Source: Mycolicibacterium mengxianglii (GTDB taxonomy: Bacteria > Actinomycetota > Actinomycetes > Mycobacteriales > Mycobacteriaceae). From it: DNA of 64,000 nucleotides. The stretch is from positions 5,146,001 through 5,210,000 of the forward strand of contig NZ_CP065373.1 in assembly GCF_015710575.1 (NCBI RefSeq), given 5' to 3'. Shown here piece by piece: positions 28,462-37,680 of this stretch. The translations under genes and the position numbers were made by a program. Every line of letters begins with the position of its first letter. The stretch's first letter is position 1. Below the pieces are notes generated by a model, which worked only from the letters and a program-made list of their open reading frames with translations, had not been told where the DNA came from and made no database searches.

Positions 28462-30225
28462 GTGAGCGTCCGCGTCGCCCGCATCGCCGTCGGGCTCATC
28501 GCGCTGCAGTTGGTGGTCCGCGGCGTGCTGGCCTTCGGCGGCTACTTCTACTGGGACGACTTGATCCTGATCGGTCGGGCCGGCACCCAGGATTTATGGT
28601 CCCCGGCATATCTGTTCGACGACCACGACGGCCACGTGATGCCGGGTGGTTTTCTGCTGGGCGGGGTGATCATCCGGTTGGCGCCGCTGGTGTGGGCGGG
28701 CCCGGCGCTCAGCTTGGTGGTACTGCAGTTGCTGGCCTCGCTGTCGCTGCTGCGTACCCTGCATCTGATCCTCGGCTGGCGACCGGTGTTGCTGCTGCCA
28801 CTGGTGTTCGCCCTGTTCACGCCGCTCGGAGTGCCCGGGTTCGCGTGGTGGGCGGCCGCACTGAACTCCCTGCCCATGCTGGCCGCATTGGCGTGGGTGT
28901 GCGGTGACGCAATCCTGTTGGTGCGCACCCAGAAACGTCGTTACGCGGCGTCGGGAACAGCAGTGTTCCTGGGTGGGCTGCTGTTCTTCGAGAAGGCCGC
29001 CGTCATCCCGTTCGTCGCGTTCGCCGTCGTCGCTCTGCTGGGCTACGTTGCCGCCGAACAGCACTGGCTGCGCGCGGCGTGGCGTAGGGGCGCACCGTTG
29101 TGGCTCCCGACGTTGGCGCTGACCGCCGCGTGGATCGGGCTGTACCTGGTGGTCGTGGATCAGCAGCGCTGGAGCACCAACCTGGCGATGACGTGGGATC
29201 TGCTGCAGCGCAGCTTCACTCACGGCATCATCCCCGGGCTGGCCGGTGGGCCGTGGGACTGGCAGCGGTGGGCACCGGCCTCGCCGTGGGGGGTGCCCCC
29301 GGTGACGGTGATGGTGCTGGGCTGGCTGACGCTGGCAGTCGTGGTGGCAGTGGCGCTGGCGCGGAAGCGGCGGATCGGCCCGGTGCTGCTGGCGGCACTC
29401 GGGTACGCGGTGGCTTGTCAGATCCCGATCTATCTGATGCGCTCCTCGGAGTACACCGCGCTGGAACTGGCCCAGACCCTGCGCTATCTGCCCGATCTGG
29501 TGGTGGTGTTGGCCATTCTGGCCGCGGTCGGACTGTGCGCCCCCAACCGACCGTCGCCCTGGTTGGACGCCTCCACTCGGCGCACCGCGGTCGCCGTCGC
29601 CGTCACCGTCGCGTTTGTGGTCAGCAGCCTGTATTCGACGTCGACGTTCCTGACCAGTTGGCGCGACAACCCCACCAAGGCCTACCTGCAGAACGCCCGC
29701 GCCGCGTTGGCGACGGCCGCGGAGTCCGGTGCCCCGATGCTCGACCAGGAGGTCGACCCACTGATCCTGCAACGGGTGGCGTTCCCGGAGAACCTGGTCA
29801 GCCACATGTTCGCACTGCTGCCGGATCGGCCCGAGTTCGCTTCCAGCACAACCGAACTCCGCATGTTGGACATGGCCGGACGGCTACTCGACGCCAGGGT
29901 GACCTGGGTACGGGCGATCCGGCCCGGCCCGACACCGCAGTGCGGTTACCTGACCCAGCCGGATCAGCCGGTGCAGATGCCGCTGGATGGACCTCTGCTG
30001 CCGGCAGACTGGACCGTCGAGTTGAACTATCTGGCCAACAGTGAGGGCACCATGCTGGTGTCGCTCGATGAGGGTGCTCCGACCAGAGTCCCGGTACAGC
30101 CGGGGCTCAACCGGGTGTTCGTGCGACTGCCCGGAGCCGGGGACACGATCACCGTCGAGGCGCAGACGGCCGCACTGTCGATCTGCCTGGCCGCCGGCCC
30201 TGTGGGTTTCATCGCACCTGTGTGA
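28462..30225 (+). CDS. GT-C-like polytopic membrane protein (Rv3635 type)
   Basis: A 587-residue protein with about ten or more membrane spans and a C-terminal extracytoplasmic domain (about 420-587). The first loop after TM1 contains Y-F-Y-W-D-D (D32-D33), the acidic pair placed as in GT-C glycosyltransferases that use polyprenyl-phosphate sugars. It corresponds by size and neighbour (galE) to Rv3635 of M. tuberculosis (591 aa), recalled from memory. The GTG at 28462 lies 7 bp after the galE stop and is the last gene of the five-gene run that begins with the NRPS. Sugar transfer at the outer membrane face is inferred. Confidence 0.75.
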   Translation: MSVRVARIAVGLIALQLVVRGVLAFGGYFYWDDLILIGRAGTQDLWSPAYLFDDHDGHVMPGGFLLGGVIIRLAPLVWAGPALSLVVLQLLASLSLLRTLHLILGWRPVLLLPLVFALFTPLGVPGFAWWAAALNSLPMLAALAWVCGDAILLVRTQKRRYAASGTAVFLGGLLFFEKAAVIPFVAFAVVALLGYVAAEQHWLRAAWRRGAPLWLPTLALTAAWIGLYLVVVDQQRWSTNLAMTWDLLQRSFTHGIIPGLAGGPWDWQRWAPASPWGVPPVTVMVLGWLTLAVVVAVALARKRRIGPVLLAALGYAVACQIPIYLMRSSEYTALELAQTLRYLPDLVVVLAILAAVGLCAPNRPSPWLDASTRRTAVAVAVTVAFVVSSLYSTSTFLTSWRDNPTKAYLQNARAALATAAESGAPMLDQEVDPLILQRVAFPENLVSHMFALLPDRPEFASSTTELRMLDMAGRLLDARVTWVRAIRPGPTPQCGYLTQPDQPVQMPLDGPLLPADWTVELNYLANSEGTMLVSLDEGAPTRVPVQPGLNRVFVRLPGAGDTITVEAQTAALSICLAAGPVGFIAPV

Positions 30226-30258
30226 CTGTGAAGCGCGCGCTGTGCCAAAGTACTTTGC

Positions 30259-30639
30259 ATGACTAACTTGCGCGACCAGGGCGTCCAGGTGATGCGGGAA
30301 ATGCTGCCCGGCCTGCTGCCGGACGACGTGCCCAACGACAAAATGGATTTCGGCAGCGCGGGCTTCGCCGGCGAGTTGATGGAGATCGGGCTGGAGAGCA
30401 TCTTCGGCAAGCTGTGGACCCGCGAGGGCCTGAGCCGCCGGGACCGCAGCCTCGTGACGCTGGGAATCCTGATCGCACTGCGCGCCGACGACGAGCTGGA
30501 GTCACACTTCCGGATCGGCAAGGCGAACGGACTGACCGAGGAGGAGCTCGCCGAGGTGATCTACCACGCCTCGGGTTACGCCGGCTTCCCCGCGGCCAAC
30601 TCGGCCAAGGCCGCCGCCAAGAGAGCACTGGGCAAGTAA
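30259..30639 (+). CDS. carboxymuconolactone decarboxylase-family protein
   Basis: A 126-residue all-helical CMD-fold protein. The core R-R-D-R-S-L-V-T-L-G-I-L-I-A-L, the acidic H-F-R-I-G-K-A-N-G-L-T-E-E-E-L and Y-H-A-S-G-Y-A-G-F-P match gamma-carboxymuconolactone decarboxylase-like proteins. The AhpD-type C-x-x-C redox pair is absent, so it is not a peroxidase partner. No aromatic-degradation genes are nearby, so the substrate is unknown. It starts 34 bp after the GT-C gene and is followed within 10 bp by the convergent tRNA-Thr gene. Confidence 0.85.
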   Translation: MTNLRDQGVQVMREMLPGLLPDDVPNDKMDFGSAGFAGELMEIGLESIFGKLWTREGLSRRDRSLVTLGILIALRADDELESHFRIGKANGLTEEELAEVIYHASGYAGFPAANSAKAAAKRALGK

Positions 30640-30645
30640 GCCTGG

Positions 30646-30718
30646 AGCCACCCAGGGGAATCGAACCCCTGACCTATTCATTACGAGTGAATTGCTCTAC
30701 CGACTGAGCTAGGGTGGC
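30646..30718 (-). tRNA. tRNA-Thr (CGT anticodon)
   Basis: A complete cloverleaf read on the minus strand: acceptor GCCACCC/GGGTGGC, D-arm GCTC...GAGC, anticodon stem ATTCA/TGAAT with loop CTCGTAA (anticodon CGT, reading ACG), and T-arm AGGGG-TTCGATT-CCCCT. The discriminator is U and no CCA is encoded. It is 73 nt long. Confidence 0.95.
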
Positions 30719-30785
30719 GCGCCCGGATGGCCGGGCGGAACGAGTCTACGGTAGGCCGCTTTGAAACTCGAAATGCCGCCCCAAC

Positions 30786-31994
30786 TCAGTCCCGCAGGGC
30801 CTGCCCGACGGTAGCGACCATGGCGTCGACCGCGAACTTCGGTTTGACGTTGACGGCCAGGGCGTCGCGGCAGGCGAGCACGGCTTCGATACAGCGCAAC
30901 AGCCGCTCCGGAGAGGCGTGGGTGGCCATGGCTGACACCTGCTCTGCCATATCCGGGTGACTGGGCGCTACCCCGGTGACACCGGAGCAGACCAGCAGGG
31001 CATCCCGGAAATACGTGGCCAGGTCGATCAGAGCCCGGTCCAGAGCATCCCGCGACGCCCGGGTCTGGCGCGATTTCTGCCGCTTCTCCAGATCCTTGAT
31101 GGCCCCTGCGGAGCCACGCAACGCGCCCGCGGAGCCCTTACCGGTACCGCCGGCGCCCAGCGCGGTGCGCAATTCCTCGACCTCGGACTCGTTGCGGCCC
31201 TCGGTGAGCGCCCGGGCCTCCGCCTCGGCAGCGGCCACCAACTCCTCGGCGGCGGCGTACGTACGCGTCGGGGTGGCCGCGTCCCGGGCCATGCCCAGCG
31301 CCCGCTTGCGGCGGTCCCGGGCGTCGGGATCGGTGGCCAGCCGACGCGCCCGGCCGACGTGTCCCCCGCTGACCGACGCCGCCCAGGCCGCCTGCTCGGG
31401 GCTGAGCCCGTCGGATTCCACCAGGACCCGCGCGATGGCCTCGACGGGCGGGGTCACCAGCGCGACATGCCGGCACCGGGATCGCAGGGTGATCGAGATG
31501 TCCTCGGGATCCACCGAAGGCGCGCACAGCAAGAACACCGTCGACGGCGGCGGCTCCTCCACCACCTTCAGCAGGGCGTTGGCGGCGCCCTCGGTCAACC
31601 GGTCGGCATCCTCGACCACCACGATCTGCCAGCGGCCGGTGCTCGGCCGCCGCGACGCGATCTGCACGATATTGCGCATCTCGTCCACCCCGATGGACAG
31701 CCCTTCAGGCACGATGCGCCGGACGTCGCCGTGGGTACCGGCCATCGTCGTCGTACAGGACCGGCACTCACCACAGCCGGGGACACCGTCAGACGTGCAT
31801 TGCAACGCCGCGGCGAAGCACAGCGCGGCGATGGAGCGCCCCGACCCCGGAGGGCCGGTGATCAGCCAGGCATGCGTCATGGAGCCGACGTTGACCGAAC
31901 TGTGAGTTGCGCCACCCCGCGCGGCGGTAGCGGCCGCAACCAGCTCCGCTTCGACGGCGTGCTGGCCGACCAGACGTGTGAAAACCCCGGACAT
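30786..31994 (-). CDS. holB: DNA polymerase III clamp-loader subunit delta'
   Basis: A 402-residue AAA+ clamp-loader protein. The zinc module is C66-C74-C77-C80. The P-loop reads G-P-P-G-S-G-R-S, with Arg in place of the Walker A Lys, which fits a delta' subunit that does not hydrolyse ATP. The sensor 1 strand (L-R-S-R-C-R-H) and C-terminal helical collar are present. A Gly/Ala/Lys-rich insert lies around residue 290. The ATG at 31994 gives M-S-G-V-F-T-R-L-V-G-Q. It corresponds to Rv3644c. It is divergent from the cyclase gene with 58 bp between starts. Confidence 0.93.
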   Translation of the reverse strand: MSGVFTRLVGQHAVEAELVAAATAARGGATHSSVNVGSMTHAWLITGPPGSGRSIAALCFAAALQCTSDGVPGCGECRSCTTTMAGTHGDVRRIVPEGLSIGVDEMRNIVQIASRRPSTGRWQIVVVEDADRLTEGAANALLKVVEEPPPSTVFLLCAPSVDPEDISITLRSRCRHVALVTPPVEAIARVLVESDGLSPEQAAWAASVSGGHVGRARRLATDPDARDRRKRALGMARDAATPTRTYAAAEELVAAAEAEARALTEGRNESEVEELRTALGAGGTGKGSAGALRGSAGAIKDLEKRQKSRQTRASRDALDRALIDLATYFRDALLVCSGVTGVAPSHPDMAEQVSAMATHASPERLLRCIEAVLACRDALAVNVKPKFAVDAMVATVGQALRD

Positions 31995-32040
31995 CACCGC
32001 CAACCCTAGTGGCTGGCAGCGACAGCACTGTCCTGACCGA

Positions 32041-32046
32041 TACGGT
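32041..32046 (+). promoter_or_regulatory. -10 box of the adenylyl cyclase gene
   Basis: TACGGT lies 6 nt before the GTG at 32053, suggesting a leaderless message. Confidence 0.45.
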
Positions 32047-32052
32047 AACCGG

Positions 32053-33642
32053 GTGACGACGGCACCAGTACCGAGAGGACGAATCCACGCATTCGTCCGC
32101 TGGGTGGTGCGCACCCCGTGGCCGGTGTTCACCCTCGGGATGCTGCAGGCCGACATCATCGGGGCACTTTTTGTGCTCGGCTTCCTGCGCTTCGGGCTGC
32201 CGCCGGAGGACCGGCTCCAGCTCCAAGACCTGCCCACGGTCAACCTCGCGATCTTCCTGACGGTACTGCTGGTCTCCTTCGCGATCGGGGCAGTCGTCAG
32301 CCTGAAGCTGCTGATGCCGGTGTTCCGCTGGCAGCGCCGCGACAGCAAGCTCACCGACAGCGCCCCCCAGCTGCTCGACACCGCCGCCGAGCTGGCCCGG
32401 ACACGCGCCCTGCGGATGCCGATCTACCGCACCCTGATCAGCCTGGTCAACTGGTGCCTGGGCGGCATCGTGTTCGCCCTGGCGGCGTGGTCCACGGCCA
32501 GGCACTCGCTACCGGTTCTCGGCGTCGCGACCGCCCTGGGCGCCACTGCAACCGCCATCATCGGCTACCTGCAGTCCGAGCGGGTGCTGCGGCCGGTGGC
32601 CGTCGCCGCACTGCGTGGCGGTGTCCCGGAGAATTTCCACGCCCCCGGCGTGATCCTGCGCCAGGTGCTGACCTGGGTGTTGTCCACCGGCGTGCCACTG
32701 CTGGCGATCATCCTGTCCGTCGGCGCCAGCAAGCTCTCGCTGTTCCGGGCCTCCGCGGACCGCACGCTGATCCCGATCCTGTTGATGGCGCTGGCCGCCC
32801 TGATCATCGGGCTGGCGGGCACCGTGCTGGTGGCCATGTCGATCGCCGACCCGCTCCGGCAGCTGCGCTGGGCGCTCGGCGAGGTACAGCGGGGCAACTA
32901 CAACGCCCACATGCAGATCTACGACGCCAGCGAGCTGGGCCTGCTGCAGGCCGGGTTCAACGACATGGTGCGGGACCTGGCCGAACGGCAGCGACTGCGG
33001 GACCTGTTCGGCCGCTACGTCGGCGAGGACGTCGCGCGACGCGCACTGGAGCGCGGCACCGAACTCGGCGGGCAGGAACGCGACGTCGCCGTCCTGTTCG
33101 TCGACCTGGTGGGTTCCACCCAGCTGGCCTCGACCCGTCCGCCCGGCGAAGTGGTGATCCTGCTCAACGAGTTCTTCCGGGTGGTCGTGGACACCGTGGC
33201 CCGCCACGGCGGGTTCGTCAACAAGTTCCAGGGCGATGCAGCGCTGTGCATCTTCGGCGCCCCGATCGAGCACCCGGACGCTGCCGGGTCCGCCCTGGCC
33301 GCGGCACGCGAACTGCACGACAACCTGTTGCCGGTCCTGGGCAACACCGAATTCGGCATCGGCGTCTCGGCGGGCCGGGCCATCGCCGGACACATCGGCG
33401 CCCAGGCCAGGTTCGAGTACACCGTGATCGGTGATCCGGTGAACGAGGCGGCGCGGCTGACCGAGCTCGCCAAACTCGAGCAGGGCCACGTGCTGGCCTC
33501 GGCGATGTGCGTCAGCAACGCGGTCGACGCCGAAGCACTCGCCTGGAATGTCGGCGAGATCGTCGAACTGCGCGGCCGCAGCGCCCCCACCCAGCTGGCA
33601 CGGCCAGTGAATCTCGCTGTGCCCAGCGCGATTTCGCGCTAA
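32053..33642 (+). CDS. membrane adenylyl cyclase with HAMP domain (Rv3645 type)
   Basis: A 529-residue class III cyclase making cAMP. Six membrane spans lie between about 25 and 262, a HAMP domain at about 263-315, and the catalytic domain from 318. The metal-binding Asp residues D351 (F-V-D-L-V-G-S-T) and D395 (F-Q-G-D-A), the adenine-selecting K391 and D461 (V-I-G-D-P-V-N), and the transition-state N464 and R468 are all present, so it should be an active ATP cyclase. The same window contains crp, the main cAMP receptor. The GTG start fits the -10 box. Its stop overlaps that of convergent topA. Confidence 0.93.
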   Translation: MTTAPVPRGRIHAFVRWVVRTPWPVFTLGMLQADIIGALFVLGFLRFGLPPEDRLQLQDLPTVNLAIFLTVLLVSFAIGAVVSLKLLMPVFRWQRRDSKLTDSAPQLLDTAAELARTRALRMPIYRTLISLVNWCLGGIVFALAAWSTARHSLPVLGVATALGATATAIIGYLQSERVLRPVAVAALRGGVPENFHAPGVILRQVLTWVLSTGVPLLAIILSVGASKLSLFRASADRTLIPILLMALAALIIGLAGTVLVAMSIADPLRQLRWALGEVQRGNYNAHMQIYDASELGLLQAGFNDMVRDLAERQRLRDLFGRYVGEDVARRALERGTELGGQERDVAVLFVDLVGSTQLASTRPPGEVVILLNEFFRVVVDTVARHGGFVNKFQGDAALCIFGAPIEHPDAAGSALAAARELHDNLLPVLGNTEFGIGVSAGRAIAGHIGAQARFEYTVIGDPVNEAARLTELAKLEQGHVLASAMCVSNAVDAEALAWNVGEIVELRGRSAPTQLARPVNLAVPSAISR

Positions 33643-36455
33643 CCCTTCTTGGCTGCGGCCTTCTTCGCCGGCGCTTTCTTGGCGGTCGTCTTCTTGGCGG
33701 CCTTTTTCGCCGGGGCCTTCTTCTTCACCGGGCCACGTGCGCGGCGTTCTGCCAGCAGCTCAGAGGCCCGCTCATCGGTGATCGACAACACGTCGTCACC
33801 CTTGCGCAGGCTCGCGTTGGTCTCACCATCGGTGACGTACGGACCGAAACGACCGTCCTTGATCACCATCGGCTGGCCCGTGGCCGCGTCGTTGCCCAGC
33901 TCGCGCAGCGGCGGGGTCGCAGCCGCCTGGCGGCCACGGCGCTTGGGCTCGGCGTAGATCTTGAGCGCCTCGTCGAGGGTGATGGTGAACATCTGGTCTT
34001 CGGTGGCCAGCGAACGAGAGTCCGTGCCGCGCTTGAGGTATGGGCCGTAGCGGCCGTTCTGCGCGGTGATCTCTTCACCGTTGGTCGGGTCGACACCGAC
34101 CACCCGCGGCAGCGACAGCAGCTTGAGCGCGTCGTCGAGGGTGACGGTCTCCAGATCCATGGTCCGCAGCAGTGAACCGGTGCGCGGCTTGGGACCCGGC
34201 GGCGGCTTCTTGGCCTTCTTCGCCGGGGCGGCACCCGGATCCTCCGGTGGCGCAGGCGGTTCCGGCAGGATCTCGGTCACGTACGGCCCATAACGGCCGT
34301 CCTTGGCTACGATCTCATGGCCGGTCTCCGGGTCGACGCCCAGCGAACGCCCTTCCTGCGGCGTCGAAAACAGCTTCTCGGCGAGTTCGAGTGTCAGCTC
34401 GTCGGGCGTCAGGTCGTCGCTGAGGTTGGCCCGCTGCGGGGTCGGCTCACCATCATCACCGGTGATCATCCGCTCCAGGTACGGGCCGTTGCGACCCACC
34501 CGCACGTTGATTGCGCGACCCTGGTCGTCATCGAAGAGCTTGATGGAGTTGACAACTCGGGCATCGATCTCTTCGAGGTTGCCGCCGACCAGCTTCTTCA
34601 GTCCACCCTCGCGGGCAATCGAGCCGTCGACACCATGGTCGCCACCGAAGTAGAAGTTGTTCAGCCAGTTGGTGCGTCGCTCGTTGCCGGAGGCGATCTC
34701 GTCGAGCTCGTCCTCCATCGCGGCGGTGAAGTCGTAGTCCACCAGGCGCGAGAAATGCTGCTCCAGCAGACCGATCACCGCGAAGGCCACCCAGCTGGGC
34801 ACCAGGGCGCTGCCCTTCTTGTGCACGTAGCCGCGGTCCTGGATCGTCTTGATGATCGACGAGTAGGTCGACGGCCTGCCGATACCGAGCTCTTCGAGCG
34901 CCTTGATCAGCGAGGCCTCGGTGTAGCGGGCGGGCGGATTGGTCGAGTGCCCGTCCGGGGTGAGCTGGTTGGCGGTGACCCGCTGGCCCTGCGTGAGATT
35001 GGGCAACCGGCGTTCGGCGTCGTCAGCCTCGCCGCCGGCCTGCTCGTCCAGACTCTCCACATAGGCCTTCAGGAAGCCGGCGAAGGTGATGGTGCGACCG
35101 CTGGAGGAGAACATCACCTGCTCGCCGGTGGCCGACTGGCCGCTGATGCGCAGGCTCAGCGTGGTGCCGCGGGCGTCGGCCATCTGGGAGGCGACGGTGC
35201 GCTGCCAGATCAGCTCATAGAGCCGGAACTCGTCGTTCTCCAGCTCGCGGCGCACCGCGTCCGGCGTGGCGAACGTGTCACCGGCCGGCCTGATGGCCTC
35301 GTGAGCCTCCTGAGCGTTCTTGACCTTGCGGGTGTACTGCCGCGGCGACGGGTGCACGTACTGCTCGCCATAGAGCTGTGCGGCTTGGCGTCGGGCTGCA
35401 TCGATGGCGCTGGCCGACAAAGTCGTCGAGTCGGTACGCATATAGGTGATGTAGCCGTTCTCGTACAGCCGCTGAGCGATGCTCATGGTGCGTTCGGAGG
35501 AGAACCGCAGTTTGCGGCCGGCTTCCTGCTGCAGCGTCGAGGTCATGAACGGCGGGTACGGCTTGCGGGTGTAGGGCTTCTCCTCCACCGAGGAGACCGA
35601 CAGGGTGGCTCCCTGCAGCCCCTCGACAAGGGCACCGGCACTCGTTTGGTCGAGCACCACCACCTCGGTGGGCTTGCGCACCGCACCGAGGGAGTCGAAA
35701 TCGCGGCCACTGGCCACGCGCAGCCCGTCGACGGACACCAGCCGGGCGTTGAACACCGGCGGCTGCGCGTTCGGATCGGACACGCTGGCGTCCAACTCGG
35801 CGGCGATATCCCAGTACTCGGCGCTGCGGAACGCCATCCGCTCACGTTCGCGCTGCACGATGATCCGCGTCGCGACCGACTGCACCCGGCCTGCCGAGAG
35901 CTTGGGGGCGACCTTCTTCCACAGCACGGGTGAGACTTCGTAGCCGTAGAGGCGGTCCAGGATGCGCCGGGTCTCCTGCGCATCCACCAGGTCGATGTCC
36001 AGGTCGCGGGGCGATTCCGCGGCCGCCAGGATGGCGGGTTCGGTGATCTCGTGGAACACCATCCGCTTGACGGGAATGCGCGGCTTCAGCGTCTCGAGCA
36101 GGTGCCAGGCGATGGCCTCACCCTCGCGGTCACCGTCCGTTGCGAGATAAAGCTCGTCGACATCTTTCAGCAGGCCCTTGAGTTCGGTGACCGTGCTTTT
36201 CTTTTCAGGACTGACGATATAGAGGGGTTCGAAGTCGGCATCGACATTGACTCCGAGCCGGGCCCACGGCTCGGATTTGTACTTCGCCGGCACGTCGGCC
36301 GCCCCGCGAGGAAGGTCGCGGATGTGCCCTCGTGAGGACTCCACGATGTAGTTGGGTCCCAGATAGCCCGCGATCTTGCGCGCCTTGGTGGGGGACTCGA
36401 CTATGACGAGACGTCGGACCCCACCGTTTTTACCGCTTCCGCGATCGCCAGCCAC
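33639..36455 (-). CDS. topA: DNA topoisomerase I
   Basis: A 938-residue type IA topoisomerase that relaxes negative supercoils. It has a TOPRIM domain with E20 (V-I-V-E-S-P-T-K) and D107-x-D109-x-E111, and the active-site Tyr338 with R340 in Y-I-T-Y-M-R-T-D. There are no zinc fingers. Instead four or so G-R-Y-G-P-Y or G-R-F-G-P-Y C-terminal repeats are followed by a Lys/Ala/Pro-rich basic tail (about 905-938) that binds DNA and RNA polymerase in mycobacteria. The start is the GTG at 36455. The length agrees with M. tuberculosis TopA (934 aa). Confidence 0.97.
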   Translation of the reverse strand: MAGDRGSGKNGGVRRLVIVESPTKARKIAGYLGPNYIVESSRGHIRDLPRGAADVPAKYKSEPWARLGVNVDADFEPLYIVSPEKKSTVTELKGLLKDVDELYLATDGDREGEAIAWHLLETLKPRIPVKRMVFHEITEPAILAAAESPRDLDIDLVDAQETRRILDRLYGYEVSPVLWKKVAPKLSAGRVQSVATRIIVQRERERMAFRSAEYWDIAAELDASVSDPNAQPPVFNARLVSVDGLRVASGRDFDSLGAVRKPTEVVVLDQTSAGALVEGLQGATLSVSSVEEKPYTRKPYPPFMTSTLQQEAGRKLRFSSERTMSIAQRLYENGYITYMRTDSTTLSASAIDAARRQAAQLYGEQYVHPSPRQYTRKVKNAQEAHEAIRPAGDTFATPDAVRRELENDEFRLYELIWQRTVASQMADARGTTLSLRISGQSATGEQVMFSSSGRTITFAGFLKAYVESLDEQAGGEADDAERRLPNLTQGQRVTANQLTPDGHSTNPPARYTEASLIKALEELGIGRPSTYSSIIKTIQDRGYVHKKGSALVPSWVAFAVIGLLEQHFSRLVDYDFTAAMEDELDEIASGNERRTNWLNNFYFGGDHGVDGSIAREGGLKKLVGGNLEEIDARVVNSIKLFDDDQGRAINVRVGRNGPYLERMITGDDGEPTPQRANLSDDLTPDELTLELAEKLFSTPQEGRSLGVDPETGHEIVAKDGRYGPYVTEILPEPPAPPEDPGAAPAKKAKKPPPGPKPRTGSLLRTMDLETVTLDDALKLLSLPRVVGVDPTNGEEITAQNGRYGPYLKRGTDSRSLATEDQMFTITLDEALKIYAEPKRRGRQAAATPPLRELGNDAATGQPMVIKDGRFGPYVTDGETNASLRKGDDVLSITDERASELLAERRARGPVKKKAPAKKAAKKTTAKKAPAKKAAAKKG

Positions 36456-36559
36456 CAGCGCTTACGCTCCCACTTCACTCGCTCCTACAGGCCCCCGTAA
36501 CCTGCGGGCAACTGCCAATTTTGCATTGTGCGCCTGCTGACGCAAACCGGTTGTTTGCC

Positions 36560-37147
36560 TCACACCTGTCCAACACTCGGCCATTGGGTGAACGCCGCGA
36601 CGTCCCCCGGAGGTTCCCCCACGTTCTCTACCAGGCGAGACAGCCGTCGACGTCCACTGATTCGCAGAGCTGGGCGAGTGCCACGAGTACCTATTAATGT
36701 CGGAGCGATCCCGACCCGCATCAGGGCCGAAGCCAGCGCTGAATGTGTATCCGGGGCGTGCGGGTCTAAACCGAGCAGATACCGGTCCGCCTCGGGTGAG
36801 CCGGCAGCCAGCGTCCACGCCCGCAGTTCACGCGGGCCCGGCAACCAGTGCGGCGGCACGGTCTTGACCGCACCGCGCGTCCACTCCCGTGCGATGCCCA
36901 ACAGACGCGCGTCAACCGCGGTACGCACCAGCGGGGTGTTCTCGTCGGTCCGCGTGATCTCCGGGGTCAACCCGGCCTCGCTGATCATCTCCGCCAGCCC
37001 CTCGGCCCGCCACGGCGCATCGACGACCGCCGACAGGCGTGCTCCGAGATCGAGTGGCACCACTTGACCACCGGCGGCGAGCAGGCCCGTCAGATCGGAG
37101 ACCGCAGGCGGCACCGATTCAGCAGAGAAGAAGGACAGCTGGGCCAC
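36560..37147 (-). CDS. conserved mycobacterial hypothetical protein (Rv3647c type)
   Basis: A 195-residue protein with no catalytic motif that I recognise. It is soluble, with no signal or membrane span, and has an Arg-rich segment near residue 165 (I-S-G-R-R-R-L-S-R-L-V). It lies between topA and cspA, the place of Rv3647c, and is about the same size. The GTG at 37147 is the likely start. The conserved topA-cspA context hints at nucleic-acid work, but nothing in the sequence proves it. Confidence 0.75.
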   Translation of the reverse strand: MAQLSFFSAESVPPAVSDLTGLLAAGGQVVPLDLGARLSAVVDAPWRAEGLAEMISEAGLTPEITRTDENTPLVRTAVDARLLGIAREWTRGAVKTVPPHWLPGPRELRAWTLAAGSPEADRYLLGLDPHAPDTHSALASALMRVGIAPTLIGTRGTRPALRISGRRRLSRLVENVGEPPGDVAAFTQWPSVGQV

Positions 37148-37202
37148 GCCACTGACAGTAAGGCAGAAACGCGGATCCGCTTCACACGAACACGGATACG
37201 AA

Positions 37203-37243
37203 ACACCCCCGCCGGTTCCAGTAGCTGGTCCGTGCGGGGGGTT
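37203..37243 (-). terminator. hairpin downstream of cspA
   Basis: CCCCCGC (37206-37212) pairs with GCGGGGG (37234-37240) across a 21-nt loop, 18 bp past the cspA stop. On the minus strand it is followed by GTGTTTC, a weak U-tract. It probably ends the cspA message or separates it from the gene at 37147. Confidence 0.55.
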
Positions 37244-37260
37244 CCTGTGTACGGGGTGAC

Positions 37261-37464
37261 TCAGACTGCGCGAACGCCGGTGGCCTGCGGGCCCTTGGGG
37301 CTCTGACCGACCTCGAACTCGACCTTCTGATTCTCCTCCAGGGTGCGGAATCCGCTGCCCTGGATTTCCGTGTAGTGGACGAAGACATCAGCGGAGCCGT
37401 CCTCGGGGGCGATGAAGCCGAAGCCCTTTTCCGCGTTGAACCACTTCACAGTTCCCTGTGGCAT
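37261..37464 (-). CDS. cspA: cold-shock protein
   Basis: A 67-residue single-domain OB-fold RNA/DNA chaperone. RNP1 (K-G-F-G-F-I) and RNP2 (V-F-V-H-Y) are intact. The ATG at 37464 has AAGGAAG upstream at 8 nt. The 216 bp between this start and the divergent helicase gene would allow a long cold-shock-type 5' leader on the minus strand. The gene matches Rv3648c in order and size. Confidence 0.97.
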   Translation of the reverse strand: MPQGTVKWFNAEKGFGFIAPEDGSADVFVHYTEIQGSGFRTLEENQKVEFEVGQSPKGPQATGVRAV

Positions 37465-37680
37465 CTTTCGATCTTCCTTACGTGTAACTACCGGGTGCGG
37501 CGCACCGAGTTTCGGTGTACCGGGCCCGTTCCGACCGCACATCCTTCGCAGGAACCGCGACCGCAACGTCGATCCTGCGAAAGCTTTGACACCACACAGA
37601 AGCTGCGACCACCCATATCCAAGCATGTTCCACGCCGCCGCGACAGTCTCCGTGCTACAGACTGGTGAACAATTCTCGAT

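Noticed and set aside
34317..35933. Open frame of over 500 codons antisense to topA
   Set aside because: It is the mirror of topA codon bias in high-GC DNA; the sequence is Arg/Gly/Leu-rich without family signatures, while topA has all catalytic motifs.
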